Assembly: GCA_003551945.1 (NCBI GenBank)
Contig: PUNZ01000054.1
Span: forward strand, 1-22,129
Length of the DNA: 22,129 bases
Direction of reading: 5' to 3'
Origin: Halovenus sp.
GTDB taxonomy: Archaea > Halobacteriota > Halobacteria > Halobacteriales > Haloarculaceae
The notes under the pieces: model-generated
Database searches by the model: none
The model's input: only the letters and a program-made list of their open reading frames with translations
What the model was told of the DNA's origin: nothing
Position numbers and translations under genes: made by a program
Shown: positions 15,465-22,129 of the stretch, piece after piece
Position numbering within the stretch: the first letter of the stretch is position 1
Layout: every line of letters begins with the position of its first letter

Positions 15465-17171
15465 GTAGAGCTACCCATTCCACCAACTGGTAATGACCCC
15501 TCTACTGCTGGTAATAATACCGGTAACAAGGGGCTGCTGACGAAAGCGTTTCTCAGCAGTATCATCTCTGATAATGAGCGCGCCAGAGCTGGCTTTGTCA
15601 ATCGTCGAGGTGCAACGAAACGATTCGATGAGACTACCGAGCAACATGATTCTCTTCTTGTACTGCTCATTACGGACCGTCGAATTGTCTTTGCAACGCC
15701 TGAGGGCACTGTCCCTGATGAGGCTTCGCTCAGTTACGGAGATGTGGCGACAGCGACTGTCCAACAAGGACGGCTCAATTCAGTCGTTGTTGAGTCCGTT
15801 GATTCCGTCCAGTGGGCCTTCCAACTCCCGGACACACACTCGTCTACAATTGACGCTGTCAGGAGACATCTCCAGTGGATAACGCATGTTCGCCAGCAGT
15901 TTTTCGAACTCAAAAACGATATTGAACTCGCAGCAGGGGTTATCCGTGAACACGCAGAATCGATGGAGTGGACCGATGCACAACGAGAATATCGAGCCAT
16001 CCGGGATAGACTTGACCGGTTTATCTGTACGCTCGAACTTACGACGCCTATTCCAAACCAGGTGATAGCGCCAGGGCTGACTGAGAGTGAACGGACCCTT
16101 GAGAAGGCACATGTCATTCTGTATGTCGAGCGCGCACGGTCGGAGTTGGAACTTGGACGGTACCTTGTTGAACACGAAGATTCTGTTCGACCGAAAAAAG
16201 CACTCCAACGTGCGTTACGATTTTATGAGTGTGCAATAGGGCAGCAAGACGCTGTTGAACGAGGAGATGCCTTTCAATTTGGCACGCAGCGAACGCTCAA
16301 ACGGGCCATCGAAGAGCTTGGGTGGGAGCTTGAAATGGTTGCTGCTGAGCCAAGACGGCAGGCTGAGGAAGCGAAACAAGAGGCACAGGACACCGATACC
16401 GCCTCAACTGCCATTGAGTGCTGGGAAACTGTACTTCGTCGCTATGAGCAAGCCCTCCTCCTTGATTTAGGTGATCATACTCGCCAGTTTACCGGCAATC
16501 CCACTGAAATTCGCAGTGAGCGAGATATCGCCGTCGATATGCTCATTGAGTTACGGACGGAAGCGGCCCAAACGGAAGCGGAAAAGACCCGCATGCACCA
16601 ACAGGCCGGTGAGCGACTAAGGGCCATTTCTACCGGTGAAACGGCGCTATCGCACCTCGAACGTGTCCGCGAACTAGCGACCCAATATGACCGGCCAGCC
16701 CTGTCAGACCTAGAGGACCGTCTTTCCAGGCTCAACGAGACAGTAACTGCTCTCCGAACAAATCGGCCTGATGCAAGTGAGGCAGCTAATTCCCACCAGC
16801 TACCTCAGAGTACAGAACACTCGCCAAATCCTGCTCCTGACCCAGAACAAGTGGATGAACATTCCACGCTGTGGCGGTCTGATAGCTCAACGGACACTGG
16901 CTCGGCAGAGACAGCACACCCAAGCCCTTCTGCCACGGAGCCGATTGATATCCCGTCTCTCAACGATATTAAACGGTTAGATACCCACTCAGACATCACG
17001 TTTACACTTGCTGACCCATCCACGGAGTCCGACCAAAGCGACCTCGAGTTGCGTGATGATGTCCTTCGCCCAGAGGAGCCACGGGACCCTCCAGAGAAAG
17101 TCACAACTGCGTTTGAAGACCGAACTGAACTTGATGAGTATCAAAATACGGCGAACACTGGCAACAATTGA
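15465..17171 (+). CDS. PH-like domain plus helical-repeat protein; start codon damaged or non-canonical
   Basis: The frame is open from 15465 to TGA 17171 (568 codons before the stop). Residues ~35-135 look like a bacterial-type PH domain (RARAGFVNRRG, LLVLLITDRRIVFATPEG, SYGDVATATVQQGRLN, VQWAFQLPD). Residues ~140-430 are amphipathic helices with TPR-like spacing (YRAIRDRLDRFICTLEL, KKALQRALRFYECAIGQQDA, AIECWETVLRRYEQALLLD). The C-terminal ~130 residues are a polar, Ser/Thr/Asp/Glu-rich tail. No signal peptide or membrane segment. It resembles haloarchaeal PH-domain proteins of unknown role. The first in-frame ATG/GTG/TTG is GTG 15744, which would cut the PH domain in half. Upstream, ATG GAC is followed by TAA (15462-15464) and then GTA. 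It converges with lysS, 34 bp apart. Confidence 0.75.
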   Translation, partial: VELPIPPTGNDPSTAGNNTGNKGLLTKAFLSSIISDNERARAGFVNRRGATKRFDETTEQHDSLLVLLITDRRIVFATPEGTVPDEASLSYGDVATATVQQGRLNSVVVESVDSVQWAFQLPDTHSSTIDAVRRHLQWITHVRQQFFELKNDIELAAGVIREHAESMEWTDAQREYRAIRDRLDRFICTLELTTPIPNQVIAPGLTESERTLEKAHVILYVERARSELELGRYLVEHEDSVRPKKALQRALRFYECAIGQQDAVERGDAFQFGTQRTLKRAIEELGWELEMVAAEPRRQAEEAKQEAQDTDTASTAIECWETVLRRYEQALLLDLGDHTRQFTGNPTEIRSERDIAVDMLIELRTEAAQTEAEKTRMHQQAGERLRAISTGETALSHLERVRELATQYDRPALSDLEDRLSRLNETVTALRTNRPDASEAANSHQLPQSTEHSPNPAPDPEQVDEHSTLWRSDSSTDTGSAETAHPSPSATEPIDIPSLNDIKRLDTHSDITFTLADPSTESDQSDLELRDDVLRPEEPRDPPEKVTTAFEDRTELDEYQNTANTGNN

Positions 17172-17205
17172 GGGCACTGGCCGAACCACACATCTCGAAA
17201 TTGAG

Positions 17206-18930
17206 TCAGCGTTCTCGCCGTAACCGCGCAACGACAAACTCCTTATCAAGCTTCGCCAGGAAGGGCCCCAATTTTGGCCCTTGCTCTTCATCAAATAAGA
17301 GCTGATACCCCGCGGAAAAGAGGTCACTAACGTCGATATCGTGGTCTCGGGCGGTTGAGAATATCTTCTGTTGGATCTCTTCCCCATCCCGACCAGCTTC
17401 GATAAACGCTGCCAGTTCATCAAGTGCCGCTTCGATGTCGGCATCAAGCGAAACATCAGGGAGCGCACTGCGTTTGAGTTCGTAATCGAACTCATTTCCA
17501 GTTCGTCGTGCCCATGTTTGCGCCCGCTCGACGCGAGCCAGGGCTTCGTTGATTGCCCACTCTGGTGCATCGTCCGGGATATGCCCCTCTCGACGTGCAA
17601 TCTCCTCTCGCAGCGACTCATCGTCAGTCATCCCGAGGACAGCAGCGAAGGTGTAGGGAATCCGAATACGCTCCTTTCGGGGTTCATCAACTAACAACGG
17701 GTACACACGGTTTGCACGCGCCTTCTCTTGTTCCTCACCTTCTATTTCATCAAAGTACAGCTGTTCGAACCGGTCGAACTCGTCTACTAGTTGGTCAAGA
17801 CGTTCAATGCTGAAATCCCGCTGCTTGAGTGGTTCTTTTGCGAAGAAGTAATAGAGGACCTCTGGTTCAAGCAGTTCTAACACTTCCGCGACAGTCACCA
17901 CGTTACCTGAAGAGGATGACAGTGCTTCTCCCTCCAGGGTGAACCACTCATACACCATCGGCACAGGTGGTTCGATACCGAAGACGTGCGTTGCAATGTC
18001 GACGCCACTTGGCCATGAGCCTTCAGCATGGTCCTTGCCGAAGGGTTCGAAGTCGACGCCCAGCAGTGCCCATTGGGCTGGCCACTCGAATCGCCATGGA
18101 AGCTTCCCATCCCGGATTGAGATGGTTCCCTCGTGTCCACACCCTGAAAACACATCATCACCAGCCTCAACATCGCTACATCGGTATGAAACCGTTTGTG
18201 AGTCCACACTCACTTCCGTGATATCTTCGGTGAGCAAACCACATTCCTCACAGCTCGCAAAAAACGGGAGATACTCGTCATCGACCTTGTCCTGATACGC
18301 CGCAAGCACTGCTCGTGCCTGTTCGGTATCTCCGAGAACGGTCTCGATATACTCGTCAAAGGAGCCATCTTCATAGCAGGCTGTATTCGAGACAAACTCA
18401 ACATCGAGGCCGAGCTGTTCGACGCTTTCGCGCAACAGCTGTGTGAAATGCTCACCATAGGAGTCACGGACTCCAAACGGGTCTGGAACGTCTGTATACG
18501 ACCTTCCAAGGTTTCTTCCGAGCGCGCCTGCATCGACATCACCGAGGCCAACAATATTCCAGTCAGTATCGGCAAGTTGGCGAGGAATTGCCCGAAGGCG
18601 GTCACGGTCATCCGAAGTAAACAGTTGGCGAACGGTATGGCCCCGCCCTCTCAGGACTTCGGCGACAAAATAGCCCCGTAGAATCTCGTTAAAGTGGCCC
18701 AGATGTGGGATTCCCGAGGGTGAAACGCCACCTTTGATTACAAGTGGATTTCCTTCCCCTGCTGTTTCGTCCTGGTTATCTGCGCCACCCAGTCGCCGGG
18801 ATTCGATGACGTCAGCCACTGCATCTGCCCAGAACACATGGTCCGCGTCACTTGCAACGGCATAGGGGTCAAGCGCGTCATCCGTTACGAGCTCCTCGTC
18901 GATATCTGAGTTATTCGTGTGTTCAGTCAT
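17206..18930 (-). CDS. lysS: Lysyl-tRNA synthetase, class I
   Basis: Charges tRNA-Lys by the class I fold found in most archaea. 574 aa. The HIGH-type motif is VSPSGIPHLGHFNE (HLGH at 76-79). A cysteine cluster CEEC...C...CGH (227-266) may bind zinc. The KMSKS position reads LSSSSGN (338-343), without the usual second lysine. The C-terminal alpha-helical cage ends AGYQLLFDEEQGPKLGPFL. Start 18930 (MTEHTNNSDIDEEL) overlaps the pyrH stop by 8 bp (ATGACTGA), so translation is probably coupled; the frame extends to 19011 but that would lie inside pyrH. The stop faces the end of the PH-like gene, 34 bp away. Confidence 0.95.
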   Translation of the reverse strand: MTEHTNNSDIDEELVTDDALDPYAVASDADHVFWADAVADVIESRRLGGADNQDETAGEGNPLVIKGGVSPSGIPHLGHFNEILRGYFVAEVLRGRGHTVRQLFTSDDRDRLRAIPRQLADTDWNIVGLGDVDAGALGRNLGRSYTDVPDPFGVRDSYGEHFTQLLRESVEQLGLDVEFVSNTACYEDGSFDEYIETVLGDTEQARAVLAAYQDKVDDEYLPFFASCEECGLLTEDITEVSVDSQTVSYRCSDVEAGDDVFSGCGHEGTISIRDGKLPWRFEWPAQWALLGVDFEPFGKDHAEGSWPSGVDIATHVFGIEPPVPMVYEWFTLEGEALSSSSGNVVTVAEVLELLEPEVLYYFFAKEPLKQRDFSIERLDQLVDEFDRFEQLYFDEIEGEEQEKARANRVYPLLVDEPRKERIRIPYTFAAVLGMTDDESLREEIARREGHIPDDAPEWAINEALARVERAQTWARRTGNEFDYELKRSALPDVSLDADIEAALDELAAFIEAGRDGEEIQQKIFSTARDHDIDVSDLFSAGYQLLFDEEQGPKLGPFLAKLDKEFVVARLRRER

Positions 18931-19609
18931 GGTCGGGGATGATATCGGTTCCATCATGGTTGCCAGCGACAGCACCACGTAGTTGTTCCGGGTTGTTTCC
19001 GTCGAGGACAACTGCTTGTAATCCGGACCGCTGAAGCAGTTTTGTTGCTAGTAAGTCTACGGGTGCGTTGCTGCCAGCGGACATTTCAATGTTAGAGACG
19101 ACATCAAGCAACGAATCGGGAGACAGCGTCTCGTATTTTGTCGCGGAATCGTCTTGCTTTGGGTCCGCATCAAACACACCAGAGACGCTCGTTGCGTAAA
19201 TCAACAAATCAGCGTCAATATACTCCGCAAGGGCGGTGGCAACAGCATCAGTCGTATGGCCCGCTGTTGTTCCCCCCATCACCGGCATCTCGCCCCGCTG
19301 GAACGATTCGTACGCTGCTTCATGGGTCTCTAGTGGCGTTGGTGGTGTGGGGCCATTGAGCGCTGCAATAAGCAACCGGGCGTTTAATCGCGTTACTGCG
19401 ATACCTAACTGGTCGAGCGAAATCTCATCAGCACCGAGCTTGCGTCCAACATCGATATACTCACGCGCGGTTGGCCCTCCACCGACGACAATGCCGATTT
19501 CATGCCCATCGTTTCGGAGGTCATCAATGACCGCCGCATACTGGCGAACGCGCTCCGGTCCAACGGTGGGGACGAGGACGCTACCGCCGACAGAAATGAC
19601 TACTTTCAT
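18923..19609 (-). CDS. pyrH: UMP kinase, archaeal type
   Basis: Phosphorylates UMP to UDP with ATP in pyrimidine nucleotide synthesis. The 228-aa protein has the amino-acid-kinase fold: MKVVISVGGSVLVP (phosphate-binding), GIVVGGGPTAREYI, LDQLGIAVTRLNARLLIAAL, GGTTAGHTTDAVATALAEYI, LLIYATSVSGVFDADPK (nucleotide site) and SAGSNAPVDLLATKLLQRSG. ATG 19609 is chosen over GTG 19615, because archaeal PyrH starts MKVV and a TATA box (GCTTAAGAC, 19633-19641) is centred 28 nt before it. It is the promoter-proximal gene of a two-gene pyrH-lysS operon. Confidence 0.95.
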   Translation of the reverse strand: MKVVISVGGSVLVPTVGPERVRQYAAVIDDLRNDGHEIGIVVGGGPTAREYIDVGRKLGADEISLDQLGIAVTRLNARLLIAALNGPTPPTPLETHEAAYESFQRGEMPVMGGTTAGHTTDAVATALAEYIDADLLIYATSVSGVFDADPKQDDSATKYETLSPDSLLDVVSNIEMSAGSNAPVDLLATKLLQRSGLQAVVLDGNNPEQLRGAVAGNHDGTDIIPDHD

Positions 19610-20019
19610 TGCCACGGCGTAACCGCGACGCCGTCTTAAGCGTTGTCAAGGGCACCCAATTACGGGACTGACACACCAGTTCGCTCCACTGCAGCATTCT
19701 TGAAGAAGCAGACTCTTACTCCCTAATGACACGAAGGTAGCAACGAAATGAAGTGGTAACCACAACAGCGTATCTGGTGTTTACCTTTCAAACTTACCTC
19801 TATCCATTTGCTGTGGTGATAATTTTATACAGTAACGACGAAAATAAACTTACTTTGCCGATAGCAAGATACAGCGTTAGAACTAATTATAAATCATATC
19901 GCGCATTCTTAAACAGTCTTGAAACGTTAATTTACCCTAATTCAAGCTAAAACTGCTGGAATAAATCCAAACCTTCCTCCGTTTATATACCCCCCGACAC
20001 TGTATACTGAATCGAAGCA
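19610..20019. other. AT-rich intergenic region between pyrH and the small conserved gene
   Basis: About 410 bp without a supportable gene. The left ~130 bp has window-typical composition and holds the pyrH promoter. From ~19780 the sequence becomes clearly AT-rich (long runs such as the 19880-19940 segment), unlike everything else here, and resembles neither flanking coding region. It contains an 11-bp palindrome GTGGTAACCAC at 19753-19763, a TATA-like AATTTTATAC near 19820, and the TATA box of the next gene at 19982-19989. No tRNA, hairpin with T-run, or repeat was recognised. Confidence 0.6.
19982..19989 (+). promoter_or_regulatory. TATA box of the 84-aa gene
   Basis: TTTATATA, the most canonical TATA box in the window, centred 35 nt before ATG 20020. 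This spacing predicts a short leader of roughly 8 nt rather than a leaderless mRNA. Confidence 0.65.
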
Positions 20020-20274
20020 ATGAGCACAACACAGTCCGCCCAAGAACCTCAGTTCGCACAGTCCTCCAAGGAAGAACGATTGCAGAATTACCTCCAGACG
20101 AAGGCACAGGAAGGTGAGGTGTATTTCAAAAGCAAGTTTATCGCGGACGATGTGGGTCTGTCCCCCAAAGAGATTGGCGCGCTGATGGTCAAACTGAAAG
20201 ACTCTGCCACTGAGCTCGAGATTGAAAAATGGTCATACACGAGTGCGACCACATGGCGCGTGACGAAAGCATAA
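20020..20274 (+). CDS. Small conserved haloarchaeal protein (DUF7123-like)
   Basis: An 84-aa protein: a polar N-terminal 15 residues, then KEERLQNYLQTKAQEGEVYF, KSKFIADDVGLSPKEIGALM, VKLKDSATELEIEKW and a closing TTWRVTK strand. The order helix, YFKSKxIAD, GLSPKEIGA, helix, W-strand is like a compact winged helix. It matches what I know of the haloarchaeal DUF7123 family, whose function is undetermined. A strong TATA box upstream suggests good expression. It may bind DNA, but that is inference from the fold pattern. It is separated from the protease gene by 237 bp and is probably monocistronic. Confidence 0.82.
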   Translation: MSTTQSAQEPQFAQSSKEERLQNYLQTKAQEGEVYFKSKFIADDVGLSPKEIGALMVKLKDSATELEIEKWSYTSATTWRVTKA

Positions 20275-20511
20275 GCTCCCCACTGCTCACCTGCCCTCCC
20301 CTTTTGATACTACTGAACGTCTGCTAGTGCCCACTCTCGCACTGTCTGGTGAGGCTGTGTAGGCAGGTACGCCCGACCGTGTGATACCACCTCTTTTTAC
20401 GATTCGGTATCTGGTACAGATTTTCACCCTTCTGTATCCCTCACATATCGACCGTTAGCAACCAGGGGCATCTCCCGGGGTTTATTCTCCTTCGTTCCGT
20501 ACGAACAGTAG
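20275..20511 (+). promoter_or_regulatory. Intergenic region with the site-2 protease promoter
   Basis: No gene seen. TTTATT at 20481-20486 is centred 29 nt before ATG 20512, the likely TATA box. Between it and the ATG is an inverted repeat TTCGT-N5-ACGAA (20491-20505), a possible operator. The remaining ~200 bp has no structure I recognise. Confidence 0.45.
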
Positions 20512-21684
20512 ATGGGTGCGAGCGACGACTCGAATCAAACGCCAACAGGTGGCGCTGAGCGACCGCCTGACCCTGCAGCCTTTGCCTCGCTGTTTCAGGT
20601 CTATGAAACCCGACGAGATGGTGAACGGATACTTTACATCGGTGAGCCAGTCGCTGCTGTTGAGAGACTTGAGACCGAACTGTGGTCGTTATTTCGCTCT
20701 CATGGCTACGAAATTCGCATCCAACGCGGCTACCAGTTTAGTAGTGGGCTGCCAATTTCTCGCGGTGAATACGTTCTTGTAGCCCAGCCGCGGTCCGTCA
20801 ACTCGGGCGGAATTCCGCGCACGAACCTCATCTTGTTTTTCCTGACCGTGCTTTCGACGCTCTTTGCCGGGGCTGTTTTTTGGTATCAGATTCCACTCAC
20901 AGAACAGCCGTGGCGGATAGTTGAGGCATGGCCCTTTACCCTGGCTATACTTGGTGTGCTTGGTGTCCATGAACTCGGTCATTACGCGCTGAGTCGGTAT
21001 CACGATGTGGATGCGTCCCTGCCGTATTTCATCCCAGTCCCGACTTATATTGGCTCCCTCGGTGCAGTCATCAAGATGGAGGGTCGTATTCCAGACCGCA
21101 AAGCGCTCTTTGACATCGGTGTCGCAGGACCACTCGCGGGGCTCGTTGCCACCGTCGTCGTCACTGCAATTGGGTTACAACTCGAACCACTGGCCGCCCA
21201 GCAGGCCGCGACGGGAGCGGAAGACGAAGCAGTCATTATGTTCAACCATCCGCCGCTGCTTGAACTGATTGCTGAGGCAACTGGCAGTACCGAACAGCTA
21301 GAGAATGGTGTTGTTCACCCCGTTGTGTTTGGTGGGTGGGTTGGGATGCTCGTTACGCTCCTCAATATGCTTCCAGTCGGGCAACTTGATGGTGGGCATA
21401 TCCTCAGAGCGATGGTTGGCGAAAGACAGCGCAGAATTGCGTTGCTGGTTCCATTTGCACTCTTTGGTCTTGCTGCCTATCTGTTCTTTGGTGTCGATAG
21501 CACGGACTCGGTTGGCATCTGGGCACTTTGGGGTATTTTTGCGCTGGGACTCGCGTATGCGGGACCGGTAAAACCGGTGAATGACCAAGCGCTCGACACC
21601 CCGCGGGTACTGGTGGGAATCATTACGTTCGTGCTCGCTGCACTGTGTTTCACACCGATTCCGATCGAGATTATCGAACCCTGA
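20512..21684 (+). CDS. Site-2 protease family (M50) intramembrane metalloprotease
   Basis: A 390-aa membrane protease that would cut substrates within the bilayer. Residues 1-100 are a soluble N-terminal domain (FQVYETRRDGERILYIGEP ... ISRGEYVLVAQPR). Hydrophobic helices follow at about 104-125, 141-165, 200-222, 270-290, 308-327, 333-350 and 367-386. The zinc motif is HELGH (153-157), with the third ligand in NMLPVGQLDGGH (285-296, Asp293). All catalytic residues are present. No PDZ domain is visible. Substrates are unknown; related enzymes release membrane-bound regulators. The gene is convergent with thiL, only 6 bp apart. Confidence 0.94.
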   Translation: MGASDDSNQTPTGGAERPPDPAAFASLFQVYETRRDGERILYIGEPVAAVERLETELWSLFRSHGYEIRIQRGYQFSSGLPISRGEYVLVAQPRSVNSGGIPRTNLILFFLTVLSTLFAGAVFWYQIPLTEQPWRIVEAWPFTLAILGVLGVHELGHYALSRYHDVDASLPYFIPVPTYIGSLGAVIKMEGRIPDRKALFDIGVAGPLAGLVATVVVTAIGLQLEPLAAQQAATGAEDEAVIMFNHPPLLELIAEATGSTEQLENGVVHPVVFGGWVGMLVTLLNMLPVGQLDGGHILRAMVGERQRRIALLVPFALFGLAAYLFFGVDSTDSVGIWALWGIFALGLAYAGPVKPVNDQALDTPRVLVGIITFVLAALCFTPIPIEIIEP

Positions 21685-21690
21685 GATCCT

Positions 21691-22129
21691 TCAGTGGGTG
21701 TATCCGCTATCGGGAAGGTCCTCTCCGTCGAACGTTACTCCTTGTTCCGTCACGGTTCCAATCGGTGTCAGTGGGACTGCAAGCGCATTCTGTGCCTCTT
21801 CAACTGCTGTTGGTGGCATGGTACAGACCAACTCAAAATCCTCGCCGAAAAAGATGCCATACGTTCGACGTTGTCGCGTATCCAATCCGAGTGTTTCAAA
21901 CGCTTCTGTAAACGGGAGCGGTGACTCAATCGCAAATCCACAGTCACTTGCTTCCGCGAGTTGGTGAAGCGAGCGAGCAAGTCCATCACTGCTATCCATC
22001 ATCGCTGTAGCATAATCTGCAAGTGCTTTTCCTGCCGCGAGACGAGGCGAAAACTGAAACAGGTTGTTTCCTCTCTCTGTCTCTCCTCGTGCAAAGAACT
22101 CGCAGGCGGCCCCAGTACGCCCAAGTGCA
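21691..22129 (-). CDS. thiL: Thiamine-monophosphate kinase, C-terminal part (5' end outside window)
   Basis: The last ~145 residues of ThiL, which phosphorylates thiamine phosphate to thiamine diphosphate. The frame is open to the right edge and reads ALGRTGAACEFFARG, NNLFQFSPRLAAGKALADYA, then the conserved TAMMDSSDGLARSLHQLAE. YGIFFGEDFELVCTMPP gives the GEDFEL motif of the AIRS/PurM-type C-terminal domain, and the end is IGTVTEQGVTFDGEDLPDSGYTH. The N-terminal half and start codon lie beyond 22129. The stop (TGA, 21691-21693) faces the site-2 protease stop across 6 bp, so transcripts from the two genes very likely overlap at their 3' ends. Confidence 0.94.
   Translation of the reverse strand, partial: ALGRTGAACEFFARGETERGNNLFQFSPRLAAGKALADYATAMMDSSDGLARSLHQLAEASDCGFAIESPLPFTEAFETLGLDTRQRRTYGIFFGEDFELVCTMPPTAVEEAQNALAVPLTPIGTVTEQGVTFDGEDLPDSGYTH

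Noticed and set aside
15744..17171. GTG 15744 as the true start of the PH-like protein
   Set aside because: It is the first canonical start codon, but it would remove half of a PH-like domain whose coding continues upstream to about 15465.
19753..19950. 65-codon frame starting GTG in the AT-rich spacer
   Set aside because: Non-acidic, AT-driven composition unlike haloarchaeal proteins, no promoter at suitable distance, no recognisable motif. Its start is part of a palindrome.
1..22129. CRISPR array, insertion sequence, prophage, toxin-antitoxin or defence cluster, tRNA or rRNA gene
   Set aside because: Looked for on both strands; no regularly spaced repeats, transposase or integrase motifs, or tRNA-like cloverleaf seen.

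Overview
The window is a stretch of chromosome from a halophilic archaeon (class Halobacteria). The evidence is strongly acidic proteins, a class I archaeal lysyl-tRNA synthetase, an archaeal-type AlaRS, RFC small subunit, RadB, the archaeal UMP kinase, the haloarchaeal type of 7TM histidine kinase, and AT-rich TATA boxes usually 25-29 nt upstream of the start codon, as expected for leaderless haloarchaeal mRNAs. Base composition looks only slightly GC-rich, low for this class and closer to Haloquadratum-like organisms than to Haloferax or Halobacterium; I cannot name the species.

Layout. 1-812 (minus): a universal stress protein with a zinc-ribbon tail, overlapping by one base a truncated pyridoxamine-phosphate-oxidase-like gene. 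923-6857 (minus): an information-processing block with a RecJ/DHH-fold protein fused to zinc finger, S1 and OB domains, then alaS and the clamp-loader small subunit rfcA. 6988-9406 (plus): a divergently transcribed orphan 7TM-PAS histidine kinase followed by radB. 9466-14231 (minus): phoU, an SRPBCC-fold protein, glutamate dehydrogenase, a CBS/zinc-ribbon protein, a CitE/HpcH lyase-family enzyme and hisB. 14325-15363 (minus): a 48-codon small gene behind a perfect palindrome, and a winged-helix regulator. 15465-17171 (plus): a large PH-like/helical-repeat protein with a damaged or unusual start. 17206-19609 (minus): pyrH-lysS with an 8-bp overlap. 19610-20019: AT-rich intergenic region. 20020-21684 (plus): a small conserved haloarchaeal protein and a site-2 protease. 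21691-22129 (minus): the C-terminal half of thiL.

Most genes are housekeeping. Replication and repair factors (RecJ-like, RFC, RadB) cluster in 923-9406, with alaS among them; nitrogen and carbon metabolism (GDH, CitE-like, HisB) follow. I see no tRNA, rRNA, CRISPR array, insertion sequence, phage or defence cluster. The most unusual points are: (i) the PH-like gene at 15465 has no canonical start codon covering its N-terminal domain, and the TATA spacing points to a GTA triplet; (ii) the RecJ-fold protein has lost its DHH metal-binding motifs and is probably a non-catalytic, Cdc45/RecJ2-like factor; (iii) a 48-aa gene is preceded by an 18-bp perfect palindrome that overlaps its TATA box.
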